From Rahnella inusitata (GTDB taxonomy: Bacteria; Pseudomonadota; Gammaproteobacteria; Enterobacterales; Enterobacteriaceae), in NCBI RefSeq assembly GCF_003263515.1, contig NZ_JYDE01000002.1, positions 124,001 through 188,000 on the forward strand: a stretch of DNA of 64,000 nt. The letters run 5' to 3'. The stretch's first letter is position 1. Each line of letters opens with the position of its first letter. Positions 23,254 through 31,556 of the stretch are shown here, piece by piece. Position numbers and translations under genes: made by a program. The notes below the pieces were generated by a model. It made no database searches. It was not told where the DNA came from and saw nothing but the letters and a program-made list of their open reading frames with translations.

Positions 23254-23277
23254 TCCTCCCCCTTCGCAGGGGGAGGA
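23254..23277 (+). repeat. Hairpin downstream of gcvP
   Basis: Perfect 9-bp stem TCCTCCCCC / TTCGCA loop / GGGGGAGGA, 10 bp after the gcvP stop and with no T-run. The sequence type (CCTCC...GGAGG) recurs at 34867-34890, so it may be a dispersed palindromic element rather than a terminator. Confidence 0.5.
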
Positions 23278-23313
23278 GCAACCACTTTCCTCACTTCCCC
23301 TGGAAACGCCCTG

Positions 23314-24057
23314 ATGAAAATAGCCCTCGTCACCGGTGCCAGCCGCGGCATTGGCCGGGCCACGGCGATATTACTCGCCGAACAAGGTTACGCCGTCGGC
23401 GTCAACTATCTCAGCAATGAAATGGCCGCCCGGGCCGTCGTCAACGACATCACCGTGAACGGGGGAAGGGCTATCGCCCTGCAAGCCGATATCGCCGACG
23501 AGGCGCAGGTCGTTGCCATGTTCCGGCGTATCAATGATGAACTGGGGCCGATTACCGCGCTGGTCAATAATGCCGGGATCTTGTTCCAGCAGACGACCAT
23601 TGAAAATCTTTCTGCTGAACGCATCAACAAAGTGCTTTCCACCAATGTGACGGGCTATTTCCTGTGCTGTCGCGAGGCGGTGAAAATCATGTCGCATCGT
23701 CATGGCGGAAAGGGCGGGGCGATTGTGAATGTCTCCTCGGCGGCTTCGCGTCTGGGTGCTCCGGGTGAATACGTGGATTACGCCGCGTCGAAAGGCGCAG
23801 TGGATACCCTGACCACCGGTCTGGCACTGGAAGTGGCTGCCTGCGGTATCCGTGTAAACTGCGTGCGGCCCGGTTTGATCTACACAGAAATGCACGCCAG
23901 CGGCGGTGAGCCGGGGCGTGTGGATCGCGTGAAAGCCAGTCTGCCGATGCAGCGCGGCGGCCAGCCGGAAGAAGTGGCTCAGGCAATTTGCTGGCTGCTG
24001 TCAGATTCCGCGTCCTATGTGACCGGAAGTTTTCTGGAGCTGGCAGGCGGAAAGTAA
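23314..24057 (+). CDS. ygfF: SDR-family oxidoreductase YgfF
   Basis: NAD(P)-dependent short-chain dehydrogenase; substrate unknown. ATG 23314 gives 247 aa, the E. coli YgfF length. The open frame upstream overlaps the end of gcvP and is not coding. Rossmann motif TGASRGIGRAT at residues ~8-18, NNAG around 85, catalytic Ser in VNVSSAASRLG, and the YAASK motif (Tyr-x-x-x-Lys). The C-terminus is close to E. coli (MHASGGEPGRVDRVKA, SYVTGSFLELAGGK). In E. coli it also lies just downstream of gcvP, with bglA between. Followed by a strong terminator. Confidence 0.93.
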   Translation: MKIALVTGASRGIGRATAILLAEQGYAVGVNYLSNEMAARAVVNDITVNGGRAIALQADIADEAQVVAMFRRINDELGPITALVNNAGILFQQTTIENLSAERINKVLSTNVTGYFLCCREAVKIMSHRHGGKGGAIVNVSSAASRLGAPGEYVDYAASKGAVDTLTTGLALEVAACGIRVNCVRPGLIYTEMHASGGEPGRVDRVKASLPMQRGGQPEEVAQAICWLLSDSASYVTGSFLELAGGK

Positions 24058-24079
24058 AACCCTCTTTAACAACATCAGA

Positions 24080-24102
24080 AGCGCCTCAGGGCGCTTTTTT
24101 TT
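24080..24102 (+). terminator. Terminator of ygfF
   Basis: AGCGCC-TCAG-GGCGCT followed by eight T, 22 bp after the ygfF stop. Confidence 0.87.
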
Positions 24103-24106
24103 ATGC

Positions 24107-24174
24107 CAAACGGTCAAAGCCACACAAACGGTCATAGTCGGTCACTGCGTCGCACGAGGAATTGTGACCGTTTG
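24107..24174. promoter_or_regulatory. Candidate operator cluster of the sugar operon (CAAACGGTCA x3)
   Basis: The 10-mer CAAACGGTCA occurs at 24107-24116 and 24125-24134 (18 bp apart, same orientation), and inverted as TGACCGTTTG at 24165-24174. A partial copy CGGTCAC lies at 24139-24145. All sit just upstream of the DeoR-type regulator gene. Repeated motifs in such a position are typical of DeoR-family operators. No binding data exist here. Confidence 0.5.
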
Positions 24175-24269
24175 CAAATCTGTTGCTGTCTTGTTGCAGC
24201 CTGAATGACGATTTAATGCCGTTCCCGCCACAGATCCAAACTTTAACATTTCATCTCTTCTCATCTTTT

Positions 24270-24285
24270 CGTGACAACTATCACA
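24270..24285. promoter_or_regulatory. Candidate CRP site upstream of the sugar operon
   Basis: CGTGA-CAACTA-TCACA matches the CRP consensus TGTGA-N6-TCACA at nine of ten specified bases. It lies 106 bp before the regulator ATG, in keeping with catabolite control of a sugar operon. The -10 element could not be assigned with confidence. Confidence 0.6.
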
Positions 24286-24390
24286 TGACGACGGCGGCGA
24301 AAAACGCACGCGGTCGCTTTTGAGGCACTGCGCATTCCGCAAGCATCCGGCTGCGTATCCTAATTGACATCGGGAAAGAGGAATCACCAC

Positions 24391-25248
24391 ATGCTGCCTG
24401 TAGAACGCCATCGTTTTATCACTGAAATCCTCAGCCAGCGCGGACGCATTCTGGTGCAGGAAGTGGCGCAGTTATGCCGCATCTCGCTGGAGACTGCGCG
24501 GCGCGATCTGGCGCTGCTGGAAAGGCGCGGGATTTTGCAACGCAGCCATGGCGGCGCGGTATTTGCCCAACATGCGGCGTCCGGGACAGCCTCGGTGCCG
24601 TCGCAGATTGAGCAGGGAGAATCGTTTCGTGACCGCAGCAACCAGTCCCCCGACAGCAAAACCCGCATCGCCAAGCGCGCGTTGCAGCTGATCAATCCCG
24701 GCGATTGTCTGCTGCTCGACAGCAGCTCAAGCAGCTGGTTTCTGTCCCGGCAGTTGCCGGACATCCAGCTGGTGGTGCTGACCAATTCGGTGCACATCAT
24801 TCAGACGCTGGCAGTGAAAGCCAATGTGCGGGTGATCGGGTTGGGCGGTGAATATTCAGCGAAGTATGAGGATTTTGTCGGCGTTCTGGCCGAACAAATG
24901 CTGAAAGAGTTCGTGATAAATAAATTGTTTTTCTCCTGTCACGGCATCAGCCACGAAGGCGGTATCCGTGAAAGTAACGAGCATCACGCGCGGCTGAAAC
25001 AGCAAATGCTGCTTTCTTCCGAGCACAAAATTTTGCTGGCTGATGCCAGCAAATTCGGCCGGCGCTCTTTTGCGCGGATCTGCCACTACCGGGAAATAGA
25101 CACACTGATAACAGACCATCTGGAGGATGAAGAATTCCGACAGGAACTGGCCTGGAGCAACGTCAACGTAATTGAGGTTTCTCCTTCACCCCTACAGAAA
25201 AAAACTAAAAACAGTCGCAACGGCCCTCTCGCTGCGGCAAATAACTGA
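24391..25248 (+). CDS. DeoR-family transcriptional regulator of the sugar operon
   Basis: Predicted repressor of the genes that follow. ATG 24391, preceded by AAAGAGGA, gives 285 aa. The open frame from TTG 24364 is less likely. N-terminal DeoR helix-turn-helix: ERHRFITEILSQRGRILVQEVA, then LETARRDLALLERRGILQRSHGGAV. A C-terminal sugar-phosphate sensor domain has the family motifs LLLDSSSSSWFLSRQL, LTNSVHIIQTL, FFSCHGISHEGGI and LLADASKFGRRSF. A basic, Ser-rich C-terminal tail (QKKTKNSRNG) is unusual. The gene stops 19 bp before the binding-protein gene and is probably part of the operon. The effector is likely a phosphorylated sugar. Confidence 0.85.
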   Translation: MLPVERHRFITEILSQRGRILVQEVAQLCRISLETARRDLALLERRGILQRSHGGAVFAQHAASGTASVPSQIEQGESFRDRSNQSPDSKTRIAKRALQLINPGDCLLLDSSSSSWFLSRQLPDIQLVVLTNSVHIIQTLAVKANVRVIGLGGEYSAKYEDFVGVLAEQMLKEFVINKLFFSCHGISHEGGIRESNEHHARLKQQMLLSSEHKILLADASKFGRRSFARICHYREIDTLITDHLEDEEFRQELAWSNVNVIEVSPSPLQKKTKNSRNGPLAAANN

Positions 25249-25267
25249 ACCTCTTTGGAGAGAAAAC

Positions 25268-26254
25268 ATGATCAAGAAATCCGTTCTTGCCTGCCTGTTT
25301 GCTACAGCCATGTTGTCCCTGTCAGCCCACGCTGCCGACAAAATCCGCATGGGTGTGGTGGTGAAAGTCGGCGGTAACGCCTGGTTCAACGCGATGGAAG
25401 CTGGGATCAAAAGTGAAGCGGCCAAACGCGGGATCGATGCCTGGCAGGTCGGGCCGACCAGCGCGGATCCGGCATTGCAGGTACGTGCCATTGAAGATCT
25501 GATCGCGCAAAAAGTGGATGTGATAGGCGTGGTGCCTAACGACGCCCGCGTGCTCGAACCGGTGCTGAAACGTGCCCACGATGCCGGGATCAAAGTCATC
25601 GTTCATGAATCGCCGGATCAGAAATACGCCGACTGGGATTTTGAAATGGTGGATGCCACGCAGCACGGCATTACGCACATGGTCGCCCTCGCACAGTGCA
25701 TGAAAGAAAAGGGTGATTACGCGGTGTACGTCGGCAGCTTAACGGTGCCGCTGCATCAGAAATGGGCCGATGCCGCCATCAATTATCAGAAAGAGCACTA
25801 CCCAAATATGCATCTGGTCGGTGACAAGTTTGGCGTCGGTGAATCCCTCGACGACAGCATCCGTACCACCAATGACCTGATGTCCAAAGACGCCAACCTG
25901 AAAGGCATTCTGGCGATCGGTTCACAGGGTCCGATCGGCGCAGGCCGTGCGGTGCTGAACCGGGGTAAAACGGAGGACATTTGCGTCTTCGGGCCGTTCA
26001 GTCCGGGTCAGGGCGCAAGTCTGGTAAAAGCCGGTGCCATCAAAGGCGGCTTTATCTGGAATCCGATGGTTGCTGGCGAAGTCTTCGTGCGCATCGCCGA
26101 GAAGCTGGAAAAAGGCGAAAAAATCACTGACGGCATGACCATTGAAGGTATGGGCAAAGTGAAAGTAGATGAAGCCACGCACACCATTCTGGGTAACGAA
26201 ACCGAAAGCCTGGATAAAGCAAATCTGCCGAAACTGGTCAAAATGGGGCTGTAA
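25268..26254 (+). CDS. Sugar ABC transporter periplasmic binding protein
   Basis: Periplasmic sugar-binding protein (RbsB/LsrB-type, Peripla_BP_4). 328 aa from ATG 25268 (GGAGAG upstream); the longer frame would overlap the regulator. Signal peptide MIKKSVLACLFATAMLSLSAHA, cut before ADKIRMGVV. Family features: GGNAWFNAMEAGIKSEAAKRG at the start of domain I, DPALQVRAIEDLIAQKVDVIGVVPND, and a C-terminal sequence rich in Lys. It resembles the clade often annotated as autoinducer-2/LsrB-like, but the operon carries no lsrK, lsrF or lsrG, and the downstream enzymes point to a hexose. Two bases separate it from the ATPase gene. Confidence 0.88.
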   Translation: MIKKSVLACLFATAMLSLSAHAADKIRMGVVVKVGGNAWFNAMEAGIKSEAAKRGIDAWQVGPTSADPALQVRAIEDLIAQKVDVIGVVPNDARVLEPVLKRAHDAGIKVIVHESPDQKYADWDFEMVDATQHGITHMVALAQCMKEKGDYAVYVGSLTVPLHQKWADAAINYQKEHYPNMHLVGDKFGVGESLDDSIRTTNDLMSKDANLKGILAIGSQGPIGAGRAVLNRGKTEDICVFGPFSPGQGASLVKAGAIKGGFIWNPMVAGEVFVRIAEKLEKGEKITDGMTIEGMGKVKVDEATHTILGNETESLDKANLPKLVKMGL

Positions 26255-26256
26255 TC

Positions 26257-27789
26257 ATGGCAATCTCCGAGATCATTCAAACAGACAACGAACCGCTGAT
26301 TGATGTGCAGAATCTGTCGGTGACCTTTGGCGGACAGCGTGCGCTCAACGATATCTCCCTGCGGCTGATGCCGGGCGAAGTTCACTGCCTGGCGGGTACC
26401 AACGGCTGCGGAAAAAGTACGTTGATCAAAGTGATCTCGGGGGTTTATCAGCCGGACAACGGTTGCCAAATCACACTGTGTTCACAACAACAGGGCGTGC
26501 AAAGCTTCAGCAAACTGAACCCGGATCAGGCGCGGCAGTTTGGCATTCAGGTCATTTATCAGGATCTGTCGTTATTCCCTAACCTCAGCGTCGCTGAAAA
26601 CATCGCGTTCGACCACAACCTGCATGGGCTGATGGGCTGGTATCGCCCGTCACGCTTGCGTGAGACTGCTCAGCGCATTCTCACCGAACTTAATTACAGC
26701 TTAAATCTCGACAGTAAAGTCTCGACGCTGCCGATTGCCCAGCGTCAGCAGGTGGCGATTTGCCGCGCGCTGGTGGCCGATGCGCGGCTGGTTATCATGG
26801 ACGAGCCGACCGCCTCGCTCACCCGTACCGAAGTCAACCAGCTGCTGCGCACCGTGCATTATCTGAAAAACAAAGGGATCAGCGTGGTTTTCGTCAGCCA
26901 TCGTCTTGACGAAGTACTGGAAATTTCCGACAGCGTGACGGTTATCCGCGACGGCAAAAAAGTTGGCACTTTCCCGGCTTCAGAGGTGAGCAGCGAACGT
27001 CTGACCGAGCTGATGACCGGCCTTAAACTCGATTACCGCCTGAAAGCCGCCAACATGAATGACGAACGCATCATGCTGGAAGCCGACAACCTCACCCGTG
27101 AAGGCCAGTACCACGATGTCAGTTTCAAACTGCACGCCGGTGAAGTGCTTGGCCTGTGCGGCCTGCTCGGGTCGGGGCGCACCGAACTGGCGCTCAGCCT
27201 GTTTGGAATGACCAAACCGGACAGCGGCAAAATTTATCTCGACAGCAAACCGGTACGTTTTCGCAGCCATGAAGACGCCATTAAATCCGGTATCGGCTAT
27301 GTCTCGGAAGACCGGCTGACGCTCGGCTTGATCCAGCAGCAGTCGGTCGGCGACAACACGGTGCTGGCAATCATGGATCAGCTGCGCAGCCGTTTTCATC
27401 TGATCGATGAATACCGCAAAAACAAGATCATCCAGCAGTGGATCGAAAAACTCGGCGTCAAAGTCGCCGATCCGGATCAGGCGATCTCGACGCTTTCCGG
27501 CGGCAATCAGCAAAAAATCGTACTGGCGAAATGGGTACTGACCCAGCCGAAAATCCTGATCCTCGATTCACCGACGGTCGGCGTAGACGTCGGCGCCAAA
27601 GCCAGCATCTATCAGCTGATCCACCAACTGGCGGAAGAGGGAATTTCAATCCTGCTGATTTCGGACGAAGTACCGGAAGTTTATTTCAACTGTGACCGCG
27701 TGCTGCATTTCAGCGAAGGGACGGTAGTGGGCGAATACCTGCCGCGCGGTATCACCCAGCAACAGCTTGCGGAGGCCGTCAATGCTTAA
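26257..27789 (+). CDS. Sugar ABC transporter ATP-binding protein (two NBDs)
   Basis: Energy-coupling subunit of the importer. 510 aa with two nucleotide-binding domains, as in RbsA and MglA. NBD1: Walker A GTNGCGKST with K53, degenerate signature LPIAQRQQ, Walker B VIMDEPTAS with E183. NBD2: degenerate Walker A GLLGSGRTE (usual for this family), intact signature LSGGNQQK, but a Walker B reading ILDSPTVGVDVG, where S438 replaces the normal catalytic Glu. Thus NBD1 probably supplies hydrolysis. Whether S438 is a clade feature needs alignment. The stop overlaps the next start by eight bases, so translation is coupled. Confidence 0.92.
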   Translation: MAISEIIQTDNEPLIDVQNLSVTFGGQRALNDISLRLMPGEVHCLAGTNGCGKSTLIKVISGVYQPDNGCQITLCSQQQGVQSFSKLNPDQARQFGIQVIYQDLSLFPNLSVAENIAFDHNLHGLMGWYRPSRLRETAQRILTELNYSLNLDSKVSTLPIAQRQQVAICRALVADARLVIMDEPTASLTRTEVNQLLRTVHYLKNKGISVVFVSHRLDEVLEISDSVTVIRDGKKVGTFPASEVSSERLTELMTGLKLDYRLKAANMNDERIMLEADNLTREGQYHDVSFKLHAGEVLGLCGLLGSGRTELALSLFGMTKPDSGKIYLDSKPVRFRSHEDAIKSGIGYVSEDRLTLGLIQQQSVGDNTVLAIMDQLRSRFHLIDEYRKNKIIQQWIEKLGVKVADPDQAISTLSGGNQQKIVLAKWVLTQPKILILDSPTVGVDVGAKASIYQLIHQLAEEGISILLISDEVPEVYFNCDRVLHFSEGTVVGEYLPRGITQQQLAEAVNA

Positions 27790-28771
27790 GCTCAGCCGGT
27801 TACGCCCGTCCAGCAACGAAGGCTATTTAGCCTGGGTGTTGCTGGTGGTTATCGTCACCTTTTCCCTGCTCACTGACCAGTTTCTGACCTTACAGAACCT
27901 GCTGGATCTCACCGAAAGCTACGCCGTCAGCGGCATTTTTGCGCTCGGCCTGTTTGTGGTGCTGGTCACCGGTGGCATCGATATTTCCTTTGCGGCGGTG
28001 GCGTCGGTGGTGCAGTACATCATCGCCACGCTGGCGATCCACTATGGCCTCAGCAGCCCGGCGGGCAGCATTTTACTGGCTGTCGCGATCGGCACCGTGC
28101 TCGGCATGATTAACGCGATTCTGATCTACTGCCTGCGCATTGTGTCGATCATCGTGACCATCAGTATGCAGTCGCTGCTGTTCGGGATGCTGATGTGGCT
28201 GACCAACGGCACCAGCCTGTATGACCTGCCGGACTGGTTGACCACGCCCGTGCGCGTCCTGCCGTTCAGCGTTGGCGAGCACCATTATCAGATTGGCCTG
28301 CCGGTGGTGGTGATGCTGGGCGTCGCCGGGCTGAGCTGGATCCTGCTCAATAAAACGCACCTCGGGCGGCAGCTGTTTGCGGTCGGTGGCGATCAGGAAT
28401 CGGCGCGCCGCATCGGGATCCGCGTCGGTCTGCTGCATCTTTTCGCCTACGGCTATCTCGGAGCAATGGCGGCCATCGGCGGGCTGGTGCAGGTATATCG
28501 CGTCGGGGAAGTCGTGCCGAATGCGCTGGTCGGCGGCGAGCTGGACGTCCTCGCTGCGGCGGTGCTCGGCGGGGCCAGCCTCAATGGCGGCAAAGGCAGC
28601 GTGGTCGGCACACTGATGGGCGTGTTCCTGATTGGTGTGCTGAAAAACGGCCTTAACCTGATCGGCGTGTCCAGCTACTTCATGAATATCGTTATCGGCG
28701 TGGTGATTGTCGCGGCCATCACTGTTACCCATTACAAGAAACGCAAAGAAACCGAAGTCGGCTTCGCGTAA
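27782..28771 (+). CDS. Sugar ABC transporter permease 1
   Basis: Inner-membrane permease of the RbsC/AraH family. 329 aa from ATG 27782, with GGAGG seven bases upstream inside the ATPase gene. About nine hydrophobic segments, with family text FALGLFVVLVTGGIDISFAAVAS near residue 60 and AAAVLGGASLNGGKGSVVGT around residue 260. The EAA-like cytoplasmic region is TRRIGIRVG-type (SARRIGIRVGLLHLFAYG). It would pair with the second permease as a heterodimer, as in the LsrC/LsrD arrangement. Confidence 0.9.
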   Translation: MLKLSRLRPSSNEGYLAWVLLVVIVTFSLLTDQFLTLQNLLDLTESYAVSGIFALGLFVVLVTGGIDISFAAVASVVQYIIATLAIHYGLSSPAGSILLAVAIGTVLGMINAILIYCLRIVSIIVTISMQSLLFGMLMWLTNGTSLYDLPDWLTTPVRVLPFSVGEHHYQIGLPVVVMLGVAGLSWILLNKTHLGRQLFAVGGDQESARRIGIRVGLLHLFAYGYLGAMAAIGGLVQVYRVGEVVPNALVGGELDVLAAAVLGGASLNGGKGSVVGTLMGVFLIGVLKNGLNLIGVSSYFMNIVIGVVIVAAITVTHYKKRKETEVGFA

Positions 28772-28781
28772 GGAACCCGCT

Positions 28782-29867
28782 ATGTTCGCGAAAAGCAGAA
28801 ATTTGAACCTGAAAACTAAGCCTGACACCCGGCCACGGCTGAGGATCGCCAGCCTGAAAATCGACAACACGACGCTCGGATTATCACTGTTACTGCTGGT
28901 GGTCATCATCGGATTCAGTCTGGCCATGCCGGGGCGATTCTTCAGTGACGCCACCTTTATGAGCGTCGCCTTCCAGCTGCCGGAGCTCGGTTTGCTGACG
29001 CTGGCGATGTTTATCCCCATTCTCAGCGGCGGCCTGAATCTGTGCATTATTGCCACCGCGAATCTGACCAGCTTACTGATGGCGTGGGTATTTCTGACCT
29101 GGCTGCCGCCGGACGCCAGCATAGCGATGCAGGCGGTATGGCTGACGCTGGCGTTGGTCGGCGCAATGATTCTGGCGCTGGTGATTGGCATGCTGACCGG
29201 CGCGCTGGTGGCCTACGTGGGTGCGCATCCGATTCTGGTGACGTTGGCGACCATGACAATGGTAAACGGCGTCGGTATCTATCTTTCACGCGGCGCGGCA
29301 ATCAGCGGCATGCCGGACATCGTGCGCTTCATCGGCGCAGAGACGCTGCTCGGCATACCGGTGCCACTGATTGTTTTCCTGCTGACGGCGGGGCTGGTAG
29401 CGGTGTTTCTGGAGCGCACACGCCTTGGCAAATACATCTACATGAGCGGCAGCAACATCAACGCCACCCATTTCAGCGGCGTGAACACCCACCGCGTGCT
29501 GATCGCCATCTACGTCATCTCCAGCATGTTATGCGTCATTGCGGGGCTGATCATGATGGCGCGCTTCAACTCGGCGCGCATGGGCTACGGCGATTCATAC
29601 CTGCTGCTGACCGTGCTGGCGATCATTCTCGGCGGCACCGACCCCAACGGCGGATTCGGCAAAGTGGCAGGCGTGGTGCTCTCGCTGATTGTCTTACAGG
29701 TGATTTCCACCGGCCTGAATCTCATGAACGTCAGCCCGCATTTCAGCCTGGCGATGTGGGGAGCGGTACTGATTGTGGTACTGGCGCTGAAATTCTTCCG
29801 TGCACGCTTTCTTCAGAAACGGGCGGGGCGCATGAGCGCCGCCAAAGCGCGCGCTGCACAACCTTAA
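28782..29867 (+). CDS. Sugar ABC transporter permease 2
   Basis: Second inner-membrane permease, 361 aa from ATG 28782 (AAGGAA upstream), 10 bp after the first. A positively charged N-terminal extension of about 45 residues (KSRNLNLKTKPDTRPRLR) precedes the first membrane segment. Family motifs: MFIPILSGGLNLCIIATANLTS, GAHPILVTLATMTMVNGVGIYLSRG, and LAIILGGTDPNGGFGKVAGV. The C-terminus is basic and Ala-rich. Two distinct permease genes suggest a heterodimeric channel. The open frame from 28707 inside the previous gene is not used. Confidence 0.9.
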   Translation: MFAKSRNLNLKTKPDTRPRLRIASLKIDNTTLGLSLLLLVVIIGFSLAMPGRFFSDATFMSVAFQLPELGLLTLAMFIPILSGGLNLCIIATANLTSLLMAWVFLTWLPPDASIAMQAVWLTLALVGAMILALVIGMLTGALVAYVGAHPILVTLATMTMVNGVGIYLSRGAAISGMPDIVRFIGAETLLGIPVPLIVFLLTAGLVAVFLERTRLGKYIYMSGSNINATHFSGVNTHRVLIAIYVISSMLCVIAGLIMMARFNSARMGYGDSYLLLTVLAIILGGTDPNGGFGKVAGVVLSLIVLQVISTGLNLMNVSPHFSLAMWGAVLIVVLALKFFRARFLQKRAGRMSAAKARAAQP

Positions 29868-29915
29868 CGCTTTCATTTATCTGATTACTTTAGTCTCTGA
29901 ACCAAGGACAACATC

Positions 29916-30596
29916 ATGGAATACAAAATTTCTCCGTCGCTGATGTGCATGAGCCTGATTGACATCAAACAGCAACTGGAGGTTCTGAACCGCCGCGCCG
30001 ATATGCTGCACATTGACATCATGGACGGTCATTACGTCAAAAATATCACCTTGTCACCGTTCTTTATCGAGCAGATCCGCCCGCACACCCCACTGATCCT
30101 TGACGTGCATATGATGGTGGAAAATCCGTCGGACTTTATCGAGCCGATTGCCCTTGCCGGTGCCGATTTCATCTGCCCGCACGCCGAAACCATCAACCGC
30201 GACGCGTTCCGCATCATCAACCAGATCCGCTCACTGGGGAAAAAAGTTGGCGTGGTGCTCAATCCTGCAACGCCGGTGGAGTACATCCAGCACTACATCC
30301 ATCTGGTGGATAAAGTCACCGTGATGACCGTCGATCCGGGCTATGCCGGGCAGCCGTTCATCCCGGAGATGCTAGGGAAAATCGCCCAGCTGCGCGATCT
30401 CAAACAGCAAAAAGGCTATCGCTATCTGATCGAGATCGACGGTTCCTGCAACCTGCGCACCTATCAGGATCTGCTGTCGGCGGGCGCGGAAGTGCTGATC
30501 GTCGGCAGCTCCGGCCTGTTCACGCTGGACGACGATCTGGATATCGCCTGGGACAAAATGCTCGATCAGATGCGTCAGGCGCGTCACGCAGCCTGA
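29916..30596 (+). CDS. Ribulose-phosphate 3-epimerase family protein, AlsE-like
   Basis: TIM-barrel epimerase. It resembles E. coli AlsE (D-allulose-6-phosphate 3-epimerase, producing fructose-6-phosphate) more than Rpe, from remembered sequence: KISPSLMCMSL, HIDIMDGHYVKNITLSPFF, GADFICPHAETIN (AlsE GADFITLHPETIN), VTVMTVDPGYAGQPFIPEML, IEIDGSCN. Metal-binding His and Asp residues sit in HIDIMDGH and VHMMVENP, and a second catalytic Asp in IDGSCN. 226 aa (AlsE 231). The ROK kinase follows 15 bp later, which is also an als-type arrangement. The substrate is inferred, not shown. Confidence 0.85.
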   Translation: MEYKISPSLMCMSLIDIKQQLEVLNRRADMLHIDIMDGHYVKNITLSPFFIEQIRPHTPLILDVHMMVENPSDFIEPIALAGADFICPHAETINRDAFRIINQIRSLGKKVGVVLNPATPVEYIQHYIHLVDKVTVMTVDPGYAGQPFIPEMLGKIAQLRDLKQQKGYRYLIEIDGSCNLRTYQDLLSAGAEVLIVGSSGLFTLDDDLDIAWDKMLDQMRQARHAA

Positions 30597-30611
30597 GGGC
30601 AGGAGAGCCGT

Positions 30612-31556
30612 ATGCCGCATTTTCTCGGAGTGGATGTCGGGGGTACCAATACCCGTTTAATGCTGATGGACAGCCAGCAACAGTTTCGTGGCTACCAAAA
30701 AACGCCGACCCAAAGCTGGGCGGGACAGAGCAGCCCGTTACAGGGTCTGGAAGCGCTGATCGCTGAGTTTCTGCACACGCAGGATCCGCACTGTCAGGTG
30801 GCGCAGGTGATGCTCGGCCTGCCGGGCGTTCTCTCGCGTGACCGCAATACCGTGCTGTCGCTGCCGTTCATTTCTGCGCTGGATAACCAGCCGGTAGCGG
30901 CGCTGCTGTCGGAGCGTCTGCATCTGCCGGTGACGATGGATAAAGACGTTAACCATCTGATGTGGTGGGATTTACAGCAGCACGGCGCGCTGCCGGACGT
31001 GGCGGTCGGGCTGTATCTCGGCACCGGCCTGGGTAACAGTTTGTGGATCAACGGTGATTTTTATCACGGCGCGCACGGCGGTGCCGGTGAGCTGGGTCAT
31101 ATCCCACTGCCAGGCAATCTGTTGCTCTGTCCGTGCGGTAAAACCGGCTGTGTCGAGACGCTGACTTCCGGCAACTGGCTGACCGGCTGGGCGCGGCAAC
31201 ATGTGCCTCAAACACCTTTCGCCGAGCTGTTTACGTGGCACGCCGGGCATGACGATTTAATCGAATTTGTAGCCCGTCTGGCACGTACCGTGGCCAGCGA
31301 AATGAACATTCTGGATCCGGAGTTTCTGGTGCTGGGCGGCGGTGTGCTGGCGATGGCGAACTTCCCGCTTTCGCAGCTGGAGCAGCAACTGCGCAGTCAT
31401 CTGCGCAGCCCGTATCCGGCGAACGGACTGAGTATTCACTTTAGCGCCATTACCGACGAGACCGGCTGCCGGGGCGCGTGTTTAGCCGCACAGCGCATTT
31501 TTCAGTCGCAGCCTGCTGTTGCAGCGCGACCGTTTTCCTTGAGGAGAGAGGCATGA
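30612..31556 (+). CDS. ROK-family sugar kinase, AlsK-like
   Basis: Predicted cytoplasmic sugar kinase of 314 aa (E. coli AlsK 309). ATP-binding motif LGVDVGGTNTRLML at the N-terminus; ROK motif GAHGGAGELGHIPLPG around residue 155; zinc motif CPCGKTGCVET (Cys-x-Cys-x4-Cys, plus upstream His). The GTGLGNSLWINGDFYHGAHG stretch lines up with AlsK [20 protein letters not shown]. It stands between the AlsE-like epimerase and a ribokinase-type kinase and overlaps the latter by four bases (ATGA). It probably phosphorylates the imported hexose at C6. Confidence 0.86.
   Translation: MPHFLGVDVGGTNTRLMLMDSQQQFRGYQKTPTQSWAGQSSPLQGLEALIAEFLHTQDPHCQVAQVMLGLPGVLSRDRNTVLSLPFISALDNQPVAALLSERLHLPVTMDKDVNHLMWWDLQQHGALPDVAVGLYLGTGLGNSLWINGDFYHGAHGGAGELGHIPLPGNLLLCPCGKTGCVETLTSGNWLTGWARQHVPQTPFAELFTWHAGHDDLIEFVARLARTVASEMNILDPEFLVLGGGVLAMANFPLSQLEQQLRSHLRSPYPANGLSIHFSAITDETGCRGACLAAQRIFQSQPAVAARPFSLRREA

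Noticed and set aside
28073-29191. 372-aa minus-strand ORF across the two permease genes
   Set aside because: Shadow frame; both plus-strand permeases are clear family members.
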